Made by a program: the position numbers and the translations under genes
Part shown: positions 8,509 to 17,271 of the stretch, piece after piece
Numbering within the stretch: the stretch's first letter is position 1
Layout: every line of letters starts with the position of its first letter
Origin: Methylacidimicrobium fagopyrum
Lineage (GTDB): Bacteria > Verrucomicrobiota > Verrucomicrobiia > Limisphaerales > UBA11358
Assembly (NCBI GenBank): GCA_026225255.1
Contig: JAMFSJ010000062.1
Location: 1 to 59,004, forward strand
Direction of reading: 5' to 3'
Length of the DNA stretch: 59,004 nt
Notes under the pieces: generated by a model
Seen by the model: only the letters and a program-made list of their open reading frames with translations
Database searches by the model: none
Told to the model about the DNA's origin: nothing

Positions 8509-9305
8509 TTGATGAACGCATGGAAGAGCAGGCTTCATTACATGTTCTCGGCGCGTTGTCGCCGGCGGAAGCGCGTGGATTTAAGCAGGCGATGCAGGCG
8601 AATCCTGAGTTGAGAGATTTTGTCGCCAGTTTGACCGCCGCGGTCGGAGCCTTGGTCGGTGAAGTGCCGTTAGTGGAACCGCCGCCGCAGTTGCGCTCAA
8701 AAATTCTGGCGCAAGTAACCCCGTTGCAAAAAACCATTTCCTTGCCAGAACGCCAATCCCGTCCGGCATTCTGGCTGCCGTGGACATTTGCCAGCGGCCT
8801 CGCCCTTCTCTGCGTGCTGTTGTTTGCCCAGGATACGCGGTTAAGCAAAATCATCGGCCAGCAAGGACAGCAAATTGATCAGTTGAATCAGTTCGCACAA
8901 TCGTTGCAATCGGCGACTAATAATTTGCAACAAACCGTGCTGGCGTTGCAGGAAACCAACCGGCTCGTCGGCCTGCGCATCGCGATGTTAAATTCACTCG
9001 TGGCGGATGCGCCCAAAGCCATTGCGGTTTCGCTGTGGGATAATCAAAAACAAGATGGTGTTTTCGTGGCGCAAAATTTAAAACCGCTGGCGGCGAATCG
9101 TGATTATCAACTGTGGATCATTGATCCCAAATACAAAACGCCCGTGGATGCCGGCATCGTTCGCGCGGACGCCAACGGCAGTTTACGCGTGGCGTTTAAA
9201 GCGAAACAGTTTATCAACGATGCGAAAACCTTCGCCGTCACCGAAGAAGCCAAGGGCGGCGCGGACGTGCCCACGCTTAAAAATTTGGTGCTCGCCAGCA
9301 ATTGA
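8505..9305 (+). CDS. anti-sigma factor, RskA type (anti-sigma-K)
   Basis: 266 residues, with a good ribosome site (GGAGGGG) 6-12 bases before ATG 8505. Residues 5-70 form a short cytoplasmic sigma-binding segment (HVLGALSPAEARGFKQAM). A single TM lies at about 89-109 and a Gln/Asn-rich helical linker at about 112-160. The C-terminal extracytoplasmic RskA domain contains AVSLWDNQKQDGVFVAQNL, YQLWIID and FAVTEEAKGG. It should hold the sigma factor at the membrane until a signal, often regulated proteolysis, releases it. No ZAS histidine/cysteine zinc motif and no ChrR cupin are present, unlike the anti-sigma that governs similar lipid operons in proteobacteria. Confidence 0.88.
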   Translation: MIDERMEEQASLHVLGALSPAEARGFKQAMQANPELRDFVASLTAAVGALVGEVPLVEPPPQLRSKILAQVTPLQKTISLPERQSRPAFWLPWTFASGLALLCVLLFAQDTRLSKIIGQQGQQIDQLNQFAQSLQSATNNLQQTVLALQETNRLVGLRIAMLNSLVADAPKAIAVSLWDNQKQDGVFVAQNLKPLAANRDYQLWIIDPKYKTPVDAGIVRADANGSLRVAFKAKQFINDAKTFAVTEEAKGGADVPTLKNLVLASN

Positions 9306-9358
9306 TCGGCGACTGGCGGACAACGCGCTCCGCCCCAGAACCCAGATCCAAGCCATCC

Positions 9359-11506
9359 TCAATCCCGCTGGCTGAATTCGCGGATCATCGCTTTCCACCA
9401 CGGCGCAAGTTTTTCTTCGGGCCGCAACCACGCTTGTTGATGCAGCCACACCATTACGCGTTGATCCGCCATGACGGACATGCGTTCCGGTTTGCGCAAT
9501 TTTTCCGGGCCTTCACACAATAATTTTTCGCCCAGCGCACGCACGCCGTCGGTGCCCGCACCGAGCCGCGTGAATTGCTCGGCGTAAGTCGGGTTCAATT
9601 GTTTTTCCCGCAACAACGAAACGTGGATCGCGTTGACGTAAGGATCGAGCACCGCTTCGGCCAATCCGGCGTGGTCGCCGCGGGGCGTTTGGTCGTCGGT
9701 CAGGTCGTGAATTTTCATGCGCGACCGCAATGAAACAATTTCCATCGGCGGATTCGTTTCTTCCGGCGTCAGAAAAATTCCCAGTCGCCGCGCCCACAGG
9801 CCGAGGCTGCGACGGCTCGTCAACACACTTATCGGAATGGAAAAAACCATCCCCGCGAGCACCGGCATAAACCACCAAAACAAACTCGGTTCCAAGCGCC
9901 ACATGCCCGTGCCCCAAAGTATGCCGATGAGCGTGTGCCCCCAATGCCGTTGAATCGCGTAAAGCCAGCTCGTGCCGTCGGCGCCGCGTTTTTGCGTCGC
10001 CCAACCGACACTGATGCCCGCGATATTGGTCAGCACAAACCGCGTGTGCCAGAGCATCAACAGCGGCGCGTGCAGCGTGGAAAAAGCGGTTTCGCCGATG
10101 ACCCCGAGGGTGGCACGACTTAATCCGCCGAACGCTTTGCGGCGCGGCCAATCGAGCGCGAGATCAATCAGCGATAAACATTTCGGCAACATCAGCACGA
10201 CCATGCAGATCACAAAAATCAGGAAGGCGTGCTCGGTGCCGCTCCAATGGGCGAGATAAGGTGTGAACGGTTGCACGGGTATATCAGACAGTCCCGTGGA
10301 AAGTTGATACCAATAAATCCAATTGAACATCAGCAAAAACGCGAGCCAGAGCGGGCCGGCGAGATAACCGAAAATCCCCAACAACAAATGCAACCGGCTC
10401 ACGCCGCGCAGCCCTTTCGCGAACAAAACGAGGCTGTGTTGCATATTGCCCTGACACCAGCGCCGTTCGCGTTGTGCGTTTTCGATCAATGCCTGCGGCG
10501 CTTCTTCGTAGCTGCCGTCCAGATCGTAAGCGAGCCAGACGCTCCAATTTGCGCGCACCATCAGCGCGGCTTCCACGAAATCGTGGCTCAAAATTTGACC
10601 CCCGAAGGGTTTGCGGCCGGGCAATTGCGGCAGGTCGCAAAATTGCATGAACGGTTCGGTGCGAATGATGGCGTTGTGACCCCAATAATTTCCGAGGTCC
10701 AGCGCCCAATAATTTAAGCCGGCGATGAATACCGGCGCGTAAAGACGATTGGCAAACTGCTGGATGCGGCCGAACAACGATTCCGCATTTACGAGCGCGG
10801 GCACGGTTTGAATGAGGCCGACCGTCGGGTGCGCTTCCATCATTTTCACCAAATCCACGAGCGTTTCGCCGCGCATGATGCTATCGGCATCACAGCAAAT
10901 AAAGTAGCGATAGCGACGGCCCCACGTGTTCAAAAAATCGCGCACGTTGCCGCTCTTGCGTTCTTCGTTGAATAGGCGGCGGCGATAATAAATTTTGCCG
11001 AGCGCATCCAGTTCGCGCACGAGTTCGTGCCAGCGACGTTCTTCTTCGACCCATTTGTCCGGGTCGGTGGAATCGCTCAGGATGAAAAAATCAAAGCCAT
11101 CGAGCTGGCCGGTTTTCGCGAGCGATTCGTAAGTCGCGCGCAAACCTTCATAAACGCGCACCGCATCTTCGTTGTAGATCGGAAAAATGATCGCCGTGCT
11201 GACGCCGGAAATGTTTTGATCGCGAAATTTTTTCAACCCCGTAATGCGCCGCTGCGTGCCGAAAAGGCGGATCAGAAAACCATAAACGCCGTGCACACAA
11301 CCAATCGCCGTGAGCAAAAATAGAATGATGAACAACCCGAGCAACACCGTGCGCGAGCCTGACCATCCGGTGCGCCAGAGCAAGTCGGCGAAAATCATCG
11401 TGACCACTCCGGTCAGCAGCACGGCGGAGGAATAAAACAAGAACAGCCGCCAACCGCGCCGGAGCCGCAGCGGTTTTACTTCCGAGATGTTTAGGGGATC
11501 AACCAT
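9359..11506 (-). CDS. opgH: glucans biosynthesis glucosyltransferase H
   Basis: 715 residues, an inner-membrane family-2 glycosyltransferase that polymerises the beta-glucan backbone of osmoregulated periplasmic glucans. Visible motifs are FFILSDSTDPDKW, YFICCDADSIMRG (DxD), LSHDFVEAALM and RRWCQGNM (Q/RxxRW), flanked by two N-terminal and about five C-terminal membrane segments. E. coli OpgH is about 847 residues; this protein lacks most of the cytoplasmic N-terminal extension and starts almost at the first TM. It is last in the opgG-X-opgH operon and overlaps X by 8 bases. It converges on the anti-sigma gene, leaving a 53-base gap without a clear hairpin. Confidence 0.93.
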   Translation of the reverse strand: MVDPLNISEVKPLRLRRGWRLFLFYSSAVLLTGVVTMIFADLLWRTGWSGSRTVLLGLFIILFLLTAIGCVHGVYGFLIRLFGTQRRITGLKKFRDQNISGVSTAIIFPIYNEDAVRVYEGLRATYESLAKTGQLDGFDFFILSDSTDPDKWVEEERRWHELVRELDALGKIYYRRRLFNEERKSGNVRDFLNTWGRRYRYFICCDADSIMRGETLVDLVKMMEAHPTVGLIQTVPALVNAESLFGRIQQFANRLYAPVFIAGLNYWALDLGNYWGHNAIIRTEPFMQFCDLPQLPGRKPFGGQILSHDFVEAALMVRANWSVWLAYDLDGSYEEAPQALIENAQRERRWCQGNMQHSLVLFAKGLRGVSRLHLLLGIFGYLAGPLWLAFLLMFNWIYWYQLSTGLSDIPVQPFTPYLAHWSGTEHAFLIFVICMVVLMLPKCLSLIDLALDWPRRKAFGGLSRATLGVIGETAFSTLHAPLLMLWHTRFVLTNIAGISVGWATQKRGADGTSWLYAIQRHWGHTLIGILWGTGMWRLEPSLFWWFMPVLAGMVFSIPISVLTSRRSLGLWARRLGIFLTPEETNPPMEIVSLRSRMKIHDLTDDQTPRGDHAGLAEAVLDPYVNAIHVSLLREKQLNPTYAEQFTRLGAGTDGVRALGEKLLCEGPEKLRKPERMSVMADQRVMVWLHQQAWLRPEEKLAPWWKAMIREFSQRD

Positions 11507-12143
11507 TTTGCTTGAACCAATCCATCAGCAAAGACCACTGATCTTGGACTTTATTGAAACCGCCGTGAGTGAGCCAGAAAAGCGCGACGAACAGCAGCGC
11601 AAATAACGTCCACGCAAAGCCCATGCGGACATACGGATATTTGCCAAGATTCGTCAGCGTGGTGATCGGGCCGAGATCGAGCGGGCGCGGCGTCATTTTG
11701 GATAATTGAAAATCCGGGCCGGCGAGCAAAAAGGTTTCGCGCATCGCCCCGACAAATTCTTCCGGCCACGGGCCGGGACGCAAAAATTGATCCTGCCATT
11801 TGCCCGGCATGTCGGCGAGCAGCAACGCCAAACGTCCGCGCGTGGATAGCGTTTGATCGGAATTCGTGGGCGACGTTTGCAACACTTCCGCGAACCAAAT
11901 CACAACGAGACGCTCCATTTCTTCAAAGGCAAGTTCGGTAGCGGAGCGATTTAACTCGGCGGGGGCGCGCAACTGGGCGCGTTCGAGCACGCGCAGCACG
12001 AGTTGCCCGAGCAAGGGCTTATTGCGGATGCGCAGGGCGTGAAAATAATTTTCCACCTTCGCATAGGCCGCATTCCATTCTTCCAACGAACGTCCGGCGA
12101 GATCACCGGGGGCGTTGGTCAAATTTGTCAAGGTGGACTCCAT
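11499..12143 (-). CDS. unrecognised membrane-anchored protein between opgG and opgH
   Basis: 214 residues from ATG 12143. This start leaves a 16-base overlap with opgG; a longer frame would be read through opgG coding sequence and is unlikely. Residues 1-160 are predicted soluble and helical, with many charged residues (YFHALRIRNKPLLGQLVLRV). A single TM (AWTLFALLFVALFWLTHGG) lies at about 176-195, followed by a short tail. I do not recognise a family. Its position, strand and overlaps tie it to glucan synthesis. It may act in trans for the N-terminal cytoplasmic part missing from this OpgH; that is inference. Confidence 0.75.
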   Translation of the reverse strand: MESTLTNLTNAPGDLAGRSLEEWNAAYAKVENYFHALRIRNKPLLGQLVLRVLERAQLRAPAELNRSATELAFEEMERLVVIWFAEVLQTSPTNSDQTLSTRGRLALLLADMPGKWQDQFLRPGPWPEEFVGAMRETFLLAGPDFQLSKMTPRPLDLGPITTLTNLGKYPYVRMGFAWTLFALLFVALFWLTHGGFNKVQDQWSLLMDWFKQNG

Positions 12144-13696
12144 TGATACGTCCAAGTTTCGCCGACCACGTCCGCGCCGGTGTGCAACGTGCAGCGCAAA
12201 TCCACGGCCGCGTGATTGCCCGCATTCGGTTGCATGGTTAGAAAGACGCGCCAGGTGCCGGCGTCGGCGTTGCGCACGACGTAATTTTGCACGATAGCCG
12301 CATTCGAACTGCAATTGGCGATGGCGATCGGCGGCTGACCGGAGGTAACGCCATCGAGATTCGGCCCGTCGAAATCAATGACGAATTGCCGCGCGCCGGG
12401 AAATTTCGCATCCACGCCCACGCGCGTGGCGATGACTTTATTGGCCGAAATTTTCAAGTCCGTTTCCCGCGTCCACTTCATCGTGTAACCAAAACGGAAC
12501 GGCTGGAGCGGCGCCGGTTTATTTTTCGGATCCCAAAAGGCGACAATGTTATCAAGGCCTTCGTAAGTAGTGCTTAATTCGACGAGATGCAAACTGCCTT
12601 CGCCCCAATTGCCGTGCGGCTCGATCCAGACACTCGGCGTGAGGCTGTAAAGATTGAACATGTCCTGATACGCGGAGAATTTACGTTCGCGCTGGAGCAG
12701 GCCGAAACCGCGGATATCCGGCGCGTTAAAAATTTGGTGGCGCAGCTTGGTCGGATTGTCGAGCGGCCGCCAAAACACTTCGCCGTTGCCCATTTGCACG
12801 AGCAAGCCGTCGGTGTCGTGGACTTCGGTGCGATAATCATCCGGTTTGTGTTCCGAATTTTTGCCGAACCAAAACATGCTCGTCAGCGGCGCGAGACCAA
12901 TCGTATCAATGGGTTTGCGATTTGGATTCACCGCTTGAATCGTGTTCGTGGTGCGCAAATAGAGCACGGCGTCCACATCGCACACGGTCGTTTCGCCGGG
13001 ACGCAGAAGAAATTCATACGCACCAACGCAACTCACGCTATCGAGAATCGCGTAAAGCCGCAGTTCCGTGTCGTCGCCGTTTGGTTTGCCGAGCCACCAA
13101 TCGGTGAAGATCGGAAATTCTTCGGGCCGATCATTTTCGCCCGAGTCCACCGCCAGACCGCGCGCGGATTGGCCGTAATGTTGACCTTTGCCGAGCAATC
13201 GAAAATAACTCGCGCCCAGAAAGGAACCGAGTTCGTCAAGTTGATTCGTTTGGTTCAGCGGATACAACACACGAAAGCCCGCATAACCGGTTTTCGCCGG
13301 GACTTGCTGGGCGAGGCCGGTAAGTTTGCCGTAATCAAAAAAGTCCTGCACAAAACGGATCGGCTGCGTGTGGGTCAGCGTAAATTCGTTCATGTGCACC
13401 GGTTCATTGTAAATATAGCCGGGGTGAAAAAATTCGATGCGAAACGGCAGATTGTCCTTCGACCACAAAGCTTGATCGCGGCGAAAACGGATTTCACGAT
13501 ATTTATCGTAGTTCAGATTGTCCTGCTGCAAGACCTTGGGCAAATCCGCCCGCGGCGAATGAAATGGCTCTTGCGCCCGCTTCAACGCCAGTCGCGCCAC
13601 GTAATCAAGATTCACCTCGGCTGATTCCGCTGCGGAAACAACCGTGGTTGCCAGCAAATTTCCCACTAAAAACAACAAGCTGTAAAATCGCCACAT
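12128..13696 (-). CDS. opgG: glucans biosynthesis protein G
   Basis: 522 residues from ATG 13696, chosen because it begins a clean signal peptide (MWRFYSLLFLVGNLLATT, cleavage near VSAAES) and gives the usual family length (E. coli OpgG 511). Conserved OpgG-type segments include FDYGKLTGLAQQVPAKTGYA, ASYFRLLGKGQHYGQSARGL and FWFGKNSEHKPDDYR. The periplasmic protein is needed for glucan backbone synthesis and branching. It is the first gene of a three-gene operon with the small membrane protein and opgH. The region upstream holds a long imperfect palindrome rather than an obvious promoter. Confidence 0.92.
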   Translation of the reverse strand: MWRFYSLLFLVGNLLATTVVSAAESAEVNLDYVARLALKRAQEPFHSPRADLPKVLQQDNLNYDKYREIRFRRDQALWSKDNLPFRIEFFHPGYIYNEPVHMNEFTLTHTQPIRFVQDFFDYGKLTGLAQQVPAKTGYAGFRVLYPLNQTNQLDELGSFLGASYFRLLGKGQHYGQSARGLAVDSGENDRPEEFPIFTDWWLGKPNGDDTELRLYAILDSVSCVGAYEFLLRPGETTVCDVDAVLYLRTTNTIQAVNPNRKPIDTIGLAPLTSMFWFGKNSEHKPDDYRTEVHDTDGLLVQMGNGEVFWRPLDNPTKLRHQIFNAPDIRGFGLLQRERKFSAYQDMFNLYSLTPSVWIEPHGNWGEGSLHLVELSTTYEGLDNIVAFWDPKNKPAPLQPFRFGYTMKWTRETDLKISANKVIATRVGVDAKFPGARQFVIDFDGPNLDGVTSGQPPIAIANCSSNAAIVQNYVVRNADAGTWRVFLTMQPNAGNHAAVDLRCTLHTGADVVGETWTYQWSPP

Positions 13697-13752
13697 TCCG
13701 CTAAGGAGAAACGAAAACGGTGCCTTTTGCAAGTATTCCGCAGACGAGGGAA

Positions 13753-13858
13753 TCAACCACGGATGGGCACGGAAGGAAAATGTGGATTGACGTGGATTTA
13801 ACTTGCCCCGCTTTAATCCGTGAAAATCCGTGTTCAAGCCTTTCCCTTCCGTGGTTGA
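13753..13858. repeat. long imperfect palindrome (dispersed intergenic repeat type)
   Basis: TCAACCACGGA at 13753-13763 is exactly complementary to TCCGTGGTTGA at 13848-13858. The inner parts also pair imperfectly (GTGGATTGACGTGGATTTA against TTAATCCGTGAAAATCCGT), so about 105 bases can fold back on themselves. It lies between the divergent opgG and asd genes. The wording resembles dispersed palindromes common between genes in some environmental genomes; only this copy is in the window. Confidence 0.6.
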
Positions 13859-13900
13859 AATTGACGCTGTCCGCTTTTCTGCTAAGTTGTGCGGCCAAAT

Positions 13901-14905
13901 ATGAACCGTAATCCGCATGTTGCCATAGTCGGCGCCACGGGCGCTGTCGGCATCGAAATGATCCAAACGCTGGAAAAAAGAAATTTTCCGGTCGGCAAAC
14001 TCACGTTGCTCGCCTCGGCCCGTTCCGCTGGCAAGACACTGAAATTTCGCGGCGCGGACATCACGATCACCGAACTCACCAAAGATTCATTCGCGGGTAT
14101 TGATATTGCGTTGTTCAGCGCAGGCGGCGGTATTTCCAAGGAATTTGCGCCCATCGCGGCCAAAGCCGGTTGCGTGGTCGTGGATAATTCCAGCGCGTTC
14201 CGGCAGGATGAAAACGTTCCGCTGGTCGTCCCGGAAATCAATGCCGCCGATGTGAAAAAACACAAAGGCATCATCGCCAATCCAAATTGCACCACGGCCA
14301 TCACGCTTATGGCGTTGTATCCGCTGCATCAAGCGTTCGGCGTTAAGCGTGTTTTTGCCTCCAGCTACCAGGCCGTCAGCGGCACCGGCGCGCAGGCGAT
14401 CGAAGAATTGAAGCGCCAAGTCGGCCAAGTTGTTTCCGGCCAACCGGTGACGAAGGAAGTGTATCCGCACCAGATCGCGTTCAACGTTTTGCCGCAGGTG
14501 GATTCCTTTTTGCCAAGCGGTTATACGAAGGAAGAAATGAAGATGGAAAACGAAGGCCGCAAAATCATGCACCACGCGAATTTCCGCGCGAGCGTGACCT
14601 GTGTGCGCGTGCCCGTCTATCGTTCGCATTCCGTCGCCGTAAGCGCCGAATTTGAAAAACCGATCACGGTCGAAGCCGCGCGGGCCGTCCTCAAAAACGC
14701 ACCCGGTCTCGACCTCGTAGACGAACCGGAAAATAAAAAATATCCGATGCCGTTATTCACCTCCGGCAAGGATAATTGCGAAGTCGGCCGTATCCGCGTG
14801 GATTGCGCGTTGGACAACGGCCTCGCGTTCTGGGTCTGCGGCGATCAATTGCTCAAAGGCGCCGCATTGAATGCCGTGCAGATTGCGGAAGAATTGCTGA
14901 AGTAA
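13901..14905 (+). CDS. asd: aspartate-semialdehyde dehydrogenase
   Basis: 334 residues from ATG 13901. It catalyses reduction of aspartyl-4-phosphate to aspartate semialdehyde with NADPH, the branch to lysine/diaminopimelate, threonine and methionine. Visible features are the Rossmann motif VAIVGATGAVG, VVVDNSSAFRQD, the active-site cysteine C130 in IIANPNCTTAI, SYQAVSGTGAQ and the later catalytic-histidine region RVPVYRSHSVAVS. Length and order match the bacterial enzyme. It stands alone between a divergent opgG and a convergent exbD, followed by a strong hairpin. Confidence 0.95.
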   Translation: MNRNPHVAIVGATGAVGIEMIQTLEKRNFPVGKLTLLASARSAGKTLKFRGADITITELTKDSFAGIDIALFSAGGGISKEFAPIAAKAGCVVVDNSSAFRQDENVPLVVPEINAADVKKHKGIIANPNCTTAITLMALYPLHQAFGVKRVFASSYQAVSGTGAQAIEELKRQVGQVVSGQPVTKEVYPHQIAFNVLPQVDSFLPSGYTKEEMKMENEGRKIMHHANFRASVTCVRVPVYRSHSVAVSAEFEKPITVEAARAVLKNAPGLDLVDEPENKKYPMPLFTSGKDNCEVGRIRVDCALDNGLAFWVCGDQLLKGAALNAVQIAEELLK

Positions 14906-14948
14906 ATTGCGATGGAGCGAGACTCCGGCGAGCCGAAATTAAAATAAG

Positions 14949-14983
14949 GAAAGCAGGAATCTAGGAAACGGATTCCTGCTTTC
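14949..14983. terminator. bidirectional hairpin terminator between asd and exbD
   Basis: GAAAGCAGGAATC (14949-14961) pairs perfectly with GATTCCTGCTTTC (14971-14983) across a 9-nt loop. TTGTTTT follows on the plus strand and an A-rich tract precedes the left arm, giving T residues on the minus strand. It sits between convergent genes and can serve both. Confidence 0.85.
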
Positions 14984-15010
14984 TTGTTTTCGTTATTAAA
15001 GATTCATGGA

Positions 15011-15436
15011 TTATGGCTTATTCGCATCCTTCGTATACGCCCCCAAAATCTTCATGTGCGCGGCACTGGCGGCGTCGATGACGCTCACGATTTTTCCCCA
15101 TGGCGCATTTTTATCCGCGCGCATCGCGAGTTTCGCTTGCGGATTTTTAGACGCCTCATCGCGGAGTCGACCTTGTAATTGGTCCAACGTCACCGGCAAA
15201 CCATCGCTGCCCACGCGGAACATGCCTTGCGCGTCAATGTTCACGATGAACGGTGGATTTTCATTCGCGCCAGATTTCAAGGCTTGCGAAGAATCCGGTA
15301 GCGTGAGTTTCAACGCGGGCTGTTGCTTGAACGTCGTGGTCACCAATAGAAAAATCACCAGCACGATCAACACGTCAATCAAAGCAACGATGATGATGGC
15401 GGGCGCGGGACGGCGTTTGCGGATTAAAAATTTCAT
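15011..15436 (-). CDS. exbD: ExbD/TolR family biopolymer transport protein
   Basis: 141 residues: a short basic N-terminus (MKFLIRKRRP), one TM at about residues 12-34 carrying the proton-path aspartate (IIIVALIDVLIVLVIFLL), then a periplasmic domain ending in VSVIDAASAAHMKILGAYT. It forms the proton-driven motor with the ExbB-like protein upstream, overlapping it by 4 bases. The pair energises the TonB-like protein encoded just before them. Whether it serves TonB-type uptake or Tol-type envelope functions cannot be settled here. Confidence 0.9.
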   Translation of the reverse strand: MKFLIRKRRPAPAIIIVALIDVLIVLVIFLLVTTTFKQQPALKLTLPDSSQALKSGANENPPFIVNIDAQGMFRVGSDGLPVTLDQLQGRLRDEASKNPQAKLAMRADKNAPWGKIVSVIDAASAAHMKILGAYTKDANKP

Positions 15437-16032
15437 TTTTTATCGCGATATTGGCGGCGAATAAAATCATCGCACAACGTTTCCATCTCCACGGCGAGCA
15501 CCTCGACTTTTTTAGTGAAATAACTCCACGCGATCAGTGACGGAATGGAAATAAGCAAGCCGATCAACGTCGCTCGCAGAATCAAGCTGATGCCGACGGC
15601 CAATTTCGACGCGTCATTCATATTGTTCAATCCCGTTTGGCCGAGATTGCCGAACACCGTGATCATGCCGAGAATCGTGCCGACAAGGCCGAGCAACGGC
15701 GCGATGCCGATGATGATTTCCAACACGATCAAGCCGCGTTCGAGCCGGACGATTTCCCGCCGCGCCGCCGTTTCGAGCGCGCTGACGTTTTCCACTTTCG
15801 GCCAATCCAGATGGCTGCTCGTGTTCAGCAATAAACGTCCGAGCGTTGACGGTTGAGTTTCGCATGCGCGGCGCAAGGCTTTAATGTCTTCCGGCGTCGA
15901 ACACTCTACGAGGGCACCGGTGATCGCCGGCGGCACAACGTTATCCCAGCGCAACGTCCAGCCGCGCCAAATCACAACGCCGAGTCCAACGACCGACGTC
16001 AGTCCCAATAAAACATAGACAAATATTTCCAT
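15433..16032 (-). CDS. exbB: MotA/TolQ/ExbB family proton channel protein
   Basis: 199 residues with three membrane segments: about residues 3-24, 98-122 and 148-172. The family core is LEIIIGIAPLLGLVGTILGMI, seen at about 104-124 with its conserved Pro-Leu-Leu-Gly-Leu-Gly-Thr pattern, followed by KLAVGISLILRATLIGLLIS-type residues. It forms the pentameric channel that works with ExbD. It lies between the TonB-like gene (12 bases) and exbD (4-base overlap), a compact three-gene operon. Confidence 0.9.
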   Translation of the reverse strand: MEIFVYVLLGLTSVVGLGVVIWRGWTLRWDNVVPPAITGALVECSTPEDIKALRRACETQPSTLGRLLLNTSSHLDWPKVENVSALETAARREIVRLERGLIVLEIIIGIAPLLGLVGTILGMITVFGNLGQTGLNNMNDASKLAVGISLILRATLIGLLISIPSLIAWSYFTKKVEVLAVEMETLCDDFIRRQYRDKK

Positions 16033-16044
16033 AAAAAATTCCGA

Positions 16045-17034
16045 TCAATAGTAATTAAACGTGAAGGTGATTTCCCGAAAATTCGCACCAATAATTCGGC
16101 GCATGTCGTCTGGCCATTTGCCGAACGGCGCAGAATCCTGGATGGCCGCCTGACAAACATAGCCCCACAAATCGCCGACCGAGTTTCCTAAAATTTCAAC
16201 ATTTTCAATCGTGCCGTCATATTTCAATTTGAAATGCACCTGCACTTGGCCCGTGCGATCCTGGGCAAATTTTTGATTGTCGAGTAAATCCTGCCAGCGC
16301 TGAGAAACCGCTTCGATAATACGCCGGTCGTAATCACCTGTTAAGGTGGATTTCACGTCCAAATTCGACTGAAAACTGCGGCGCGCCCCGCCATCCTGTT
16401 GCATTTTCCGTCCGGGCAAATGGTTTTGCTCGCGAGCTTCCGCGAGAGTGCGTGGGCGAGGTTTTGGTGGCGTAGCTTTTTGTTCTTCCGTTTTTTTCTC
16501 CGCGACTTTGGTGGATTTCACATCCCCCAGATTCATGGGCGAGATCGGCTGCGCGGCTTCCGCCGGCGGTTTTTCCGGGGCGGGCGGGCTTTCCTTTGGC
16601 GGTGTTGGCGCCGGTGAGGGTTGCAATTTGGAAAATTTTGGCACGTCCTCAGTTTTGGGCGAGTCCTTCTGTTTGCCGTCCAACTTCGGCTGGTTCAAAT
16701 TTTTATCTTCGTCTGGATTCGACGCGTGCGAATTCTTATTGGAATAATAAATCGTCTTCTTCGGCGGCTCGGGATCGGATTGCAACACATCCACAAAAAT
16801 CGTGGGATCAACTGGCTGCGGTTGCGGTTGGATTTGCGCGAGCGTTGGTGGTTTTTTGGCGGGTTTGTGCAACCAGGCAGGCAGGTGCCAGTTTTGCCAC
16901 CAGCCGTATTTTTTCCCGAGTTCGTAACCGCCAAAGACTGAGAGATGCACGAGCAGCGAGAAGGCAAGCGCGATCAATAACCGTTCCAGATCGGAACGGC
17001 TTAAACGCAAAGAACGCTGTTCGGCGCGTGCCAT
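16045..17034 (-). CDS. TonB/TolA-like energy-transducing protein
   Basis: 329 residues from ATG 17034; a TTG six bases upstream is also possible. A basic N-terminus is followed by one TM (about residues 19-40). A long Pro/Lys/Glu-rich spacer (about 60-200, with PPKESPPAPEKPPAEAAQP) would span the periplasm. The C-terminal ~95 residues (VHFKLKYDGTIENVEILGNS) have the TonB-type fold pattern. The conserved start of the C-terminal domain is diverged, so TonB versus TolA is not certain. It is first in the operon with exbB and exbD. Confidence 0.82.
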   Translation of the reverse strand: MARAEQRSLRLSRSDLERLLIALAFSLLVHLSVFGGYELGKKYGWWQNWHLPAWLHKPAKKPPTLAQIQPQPQPVDPTIFVDVLQSDPEPPKKTIYYSNKNSHASNPDEDKNLNQPKLDGKQKDSPKTEDVPKFSKLQPSPAPTPPKESPPAPEKPPAEAAQPISPMNLGDVKSTKVAEKKTEEQKATPPKPRPRTLAEAREQNHLPGRKMQQDGGARRSFQSNLDVKSTLTGDYDRRIIEAVSQRWQDLLDNQKFAQDRTGQVQVHFKLKYDGTIENVEILGNSVGDLWGYVCQAAIQDSAPFGKWPDDMRRIIGANFREITFTFNYY

Positions 17035-17092
17035 AAACAATCATTTTGCCGCACGAATGACAGCGGGGCAACTGCTAGATTTTTAATCGGGG

Positions 17093-17243
17093 AATTCAAC
17101 GCAAAGGTGTAGCGGTGAAGTGTTTAACCACGAACACACGAAATTGAGAAGGCGCATAGCATGACGCACCTTACCAGCACAAAATTTCCGCCTTCCGCTT
17201 TCCCGCCTTCCGTTTTTCCCTCGCCACGCCTTTGCGTTGAATT
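17093..17243. repeat. intergenic element with 15-bp perfect terminal inverted repeats
   Basis: AATTCAACGCAAAGG (17093-17107) is the exact reverse complement of CCTTTGCGTTGAATT (17229-17243). Inside the right half are degenerate copies of the CCGCTTT heptamer (17187-17220). The 151-base element fills the gap between the divergent TonB-like gene and the NIF3 gene and carries no convincing ORF. It probably belongs to a dispersed palindromic repeat class. Confidence 0.65.
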
Positions 17244-17271
17244 TCGCCCGGCAATTTGGTCTCATCAGCTC

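Noticed and set aside
12587..13624. 345-codon plus-strand frame opposite opgG
   Set aside because: It mirrors opgG, which has a signal peptide, conserved motifs and operon partners; the opposite frame shows none.
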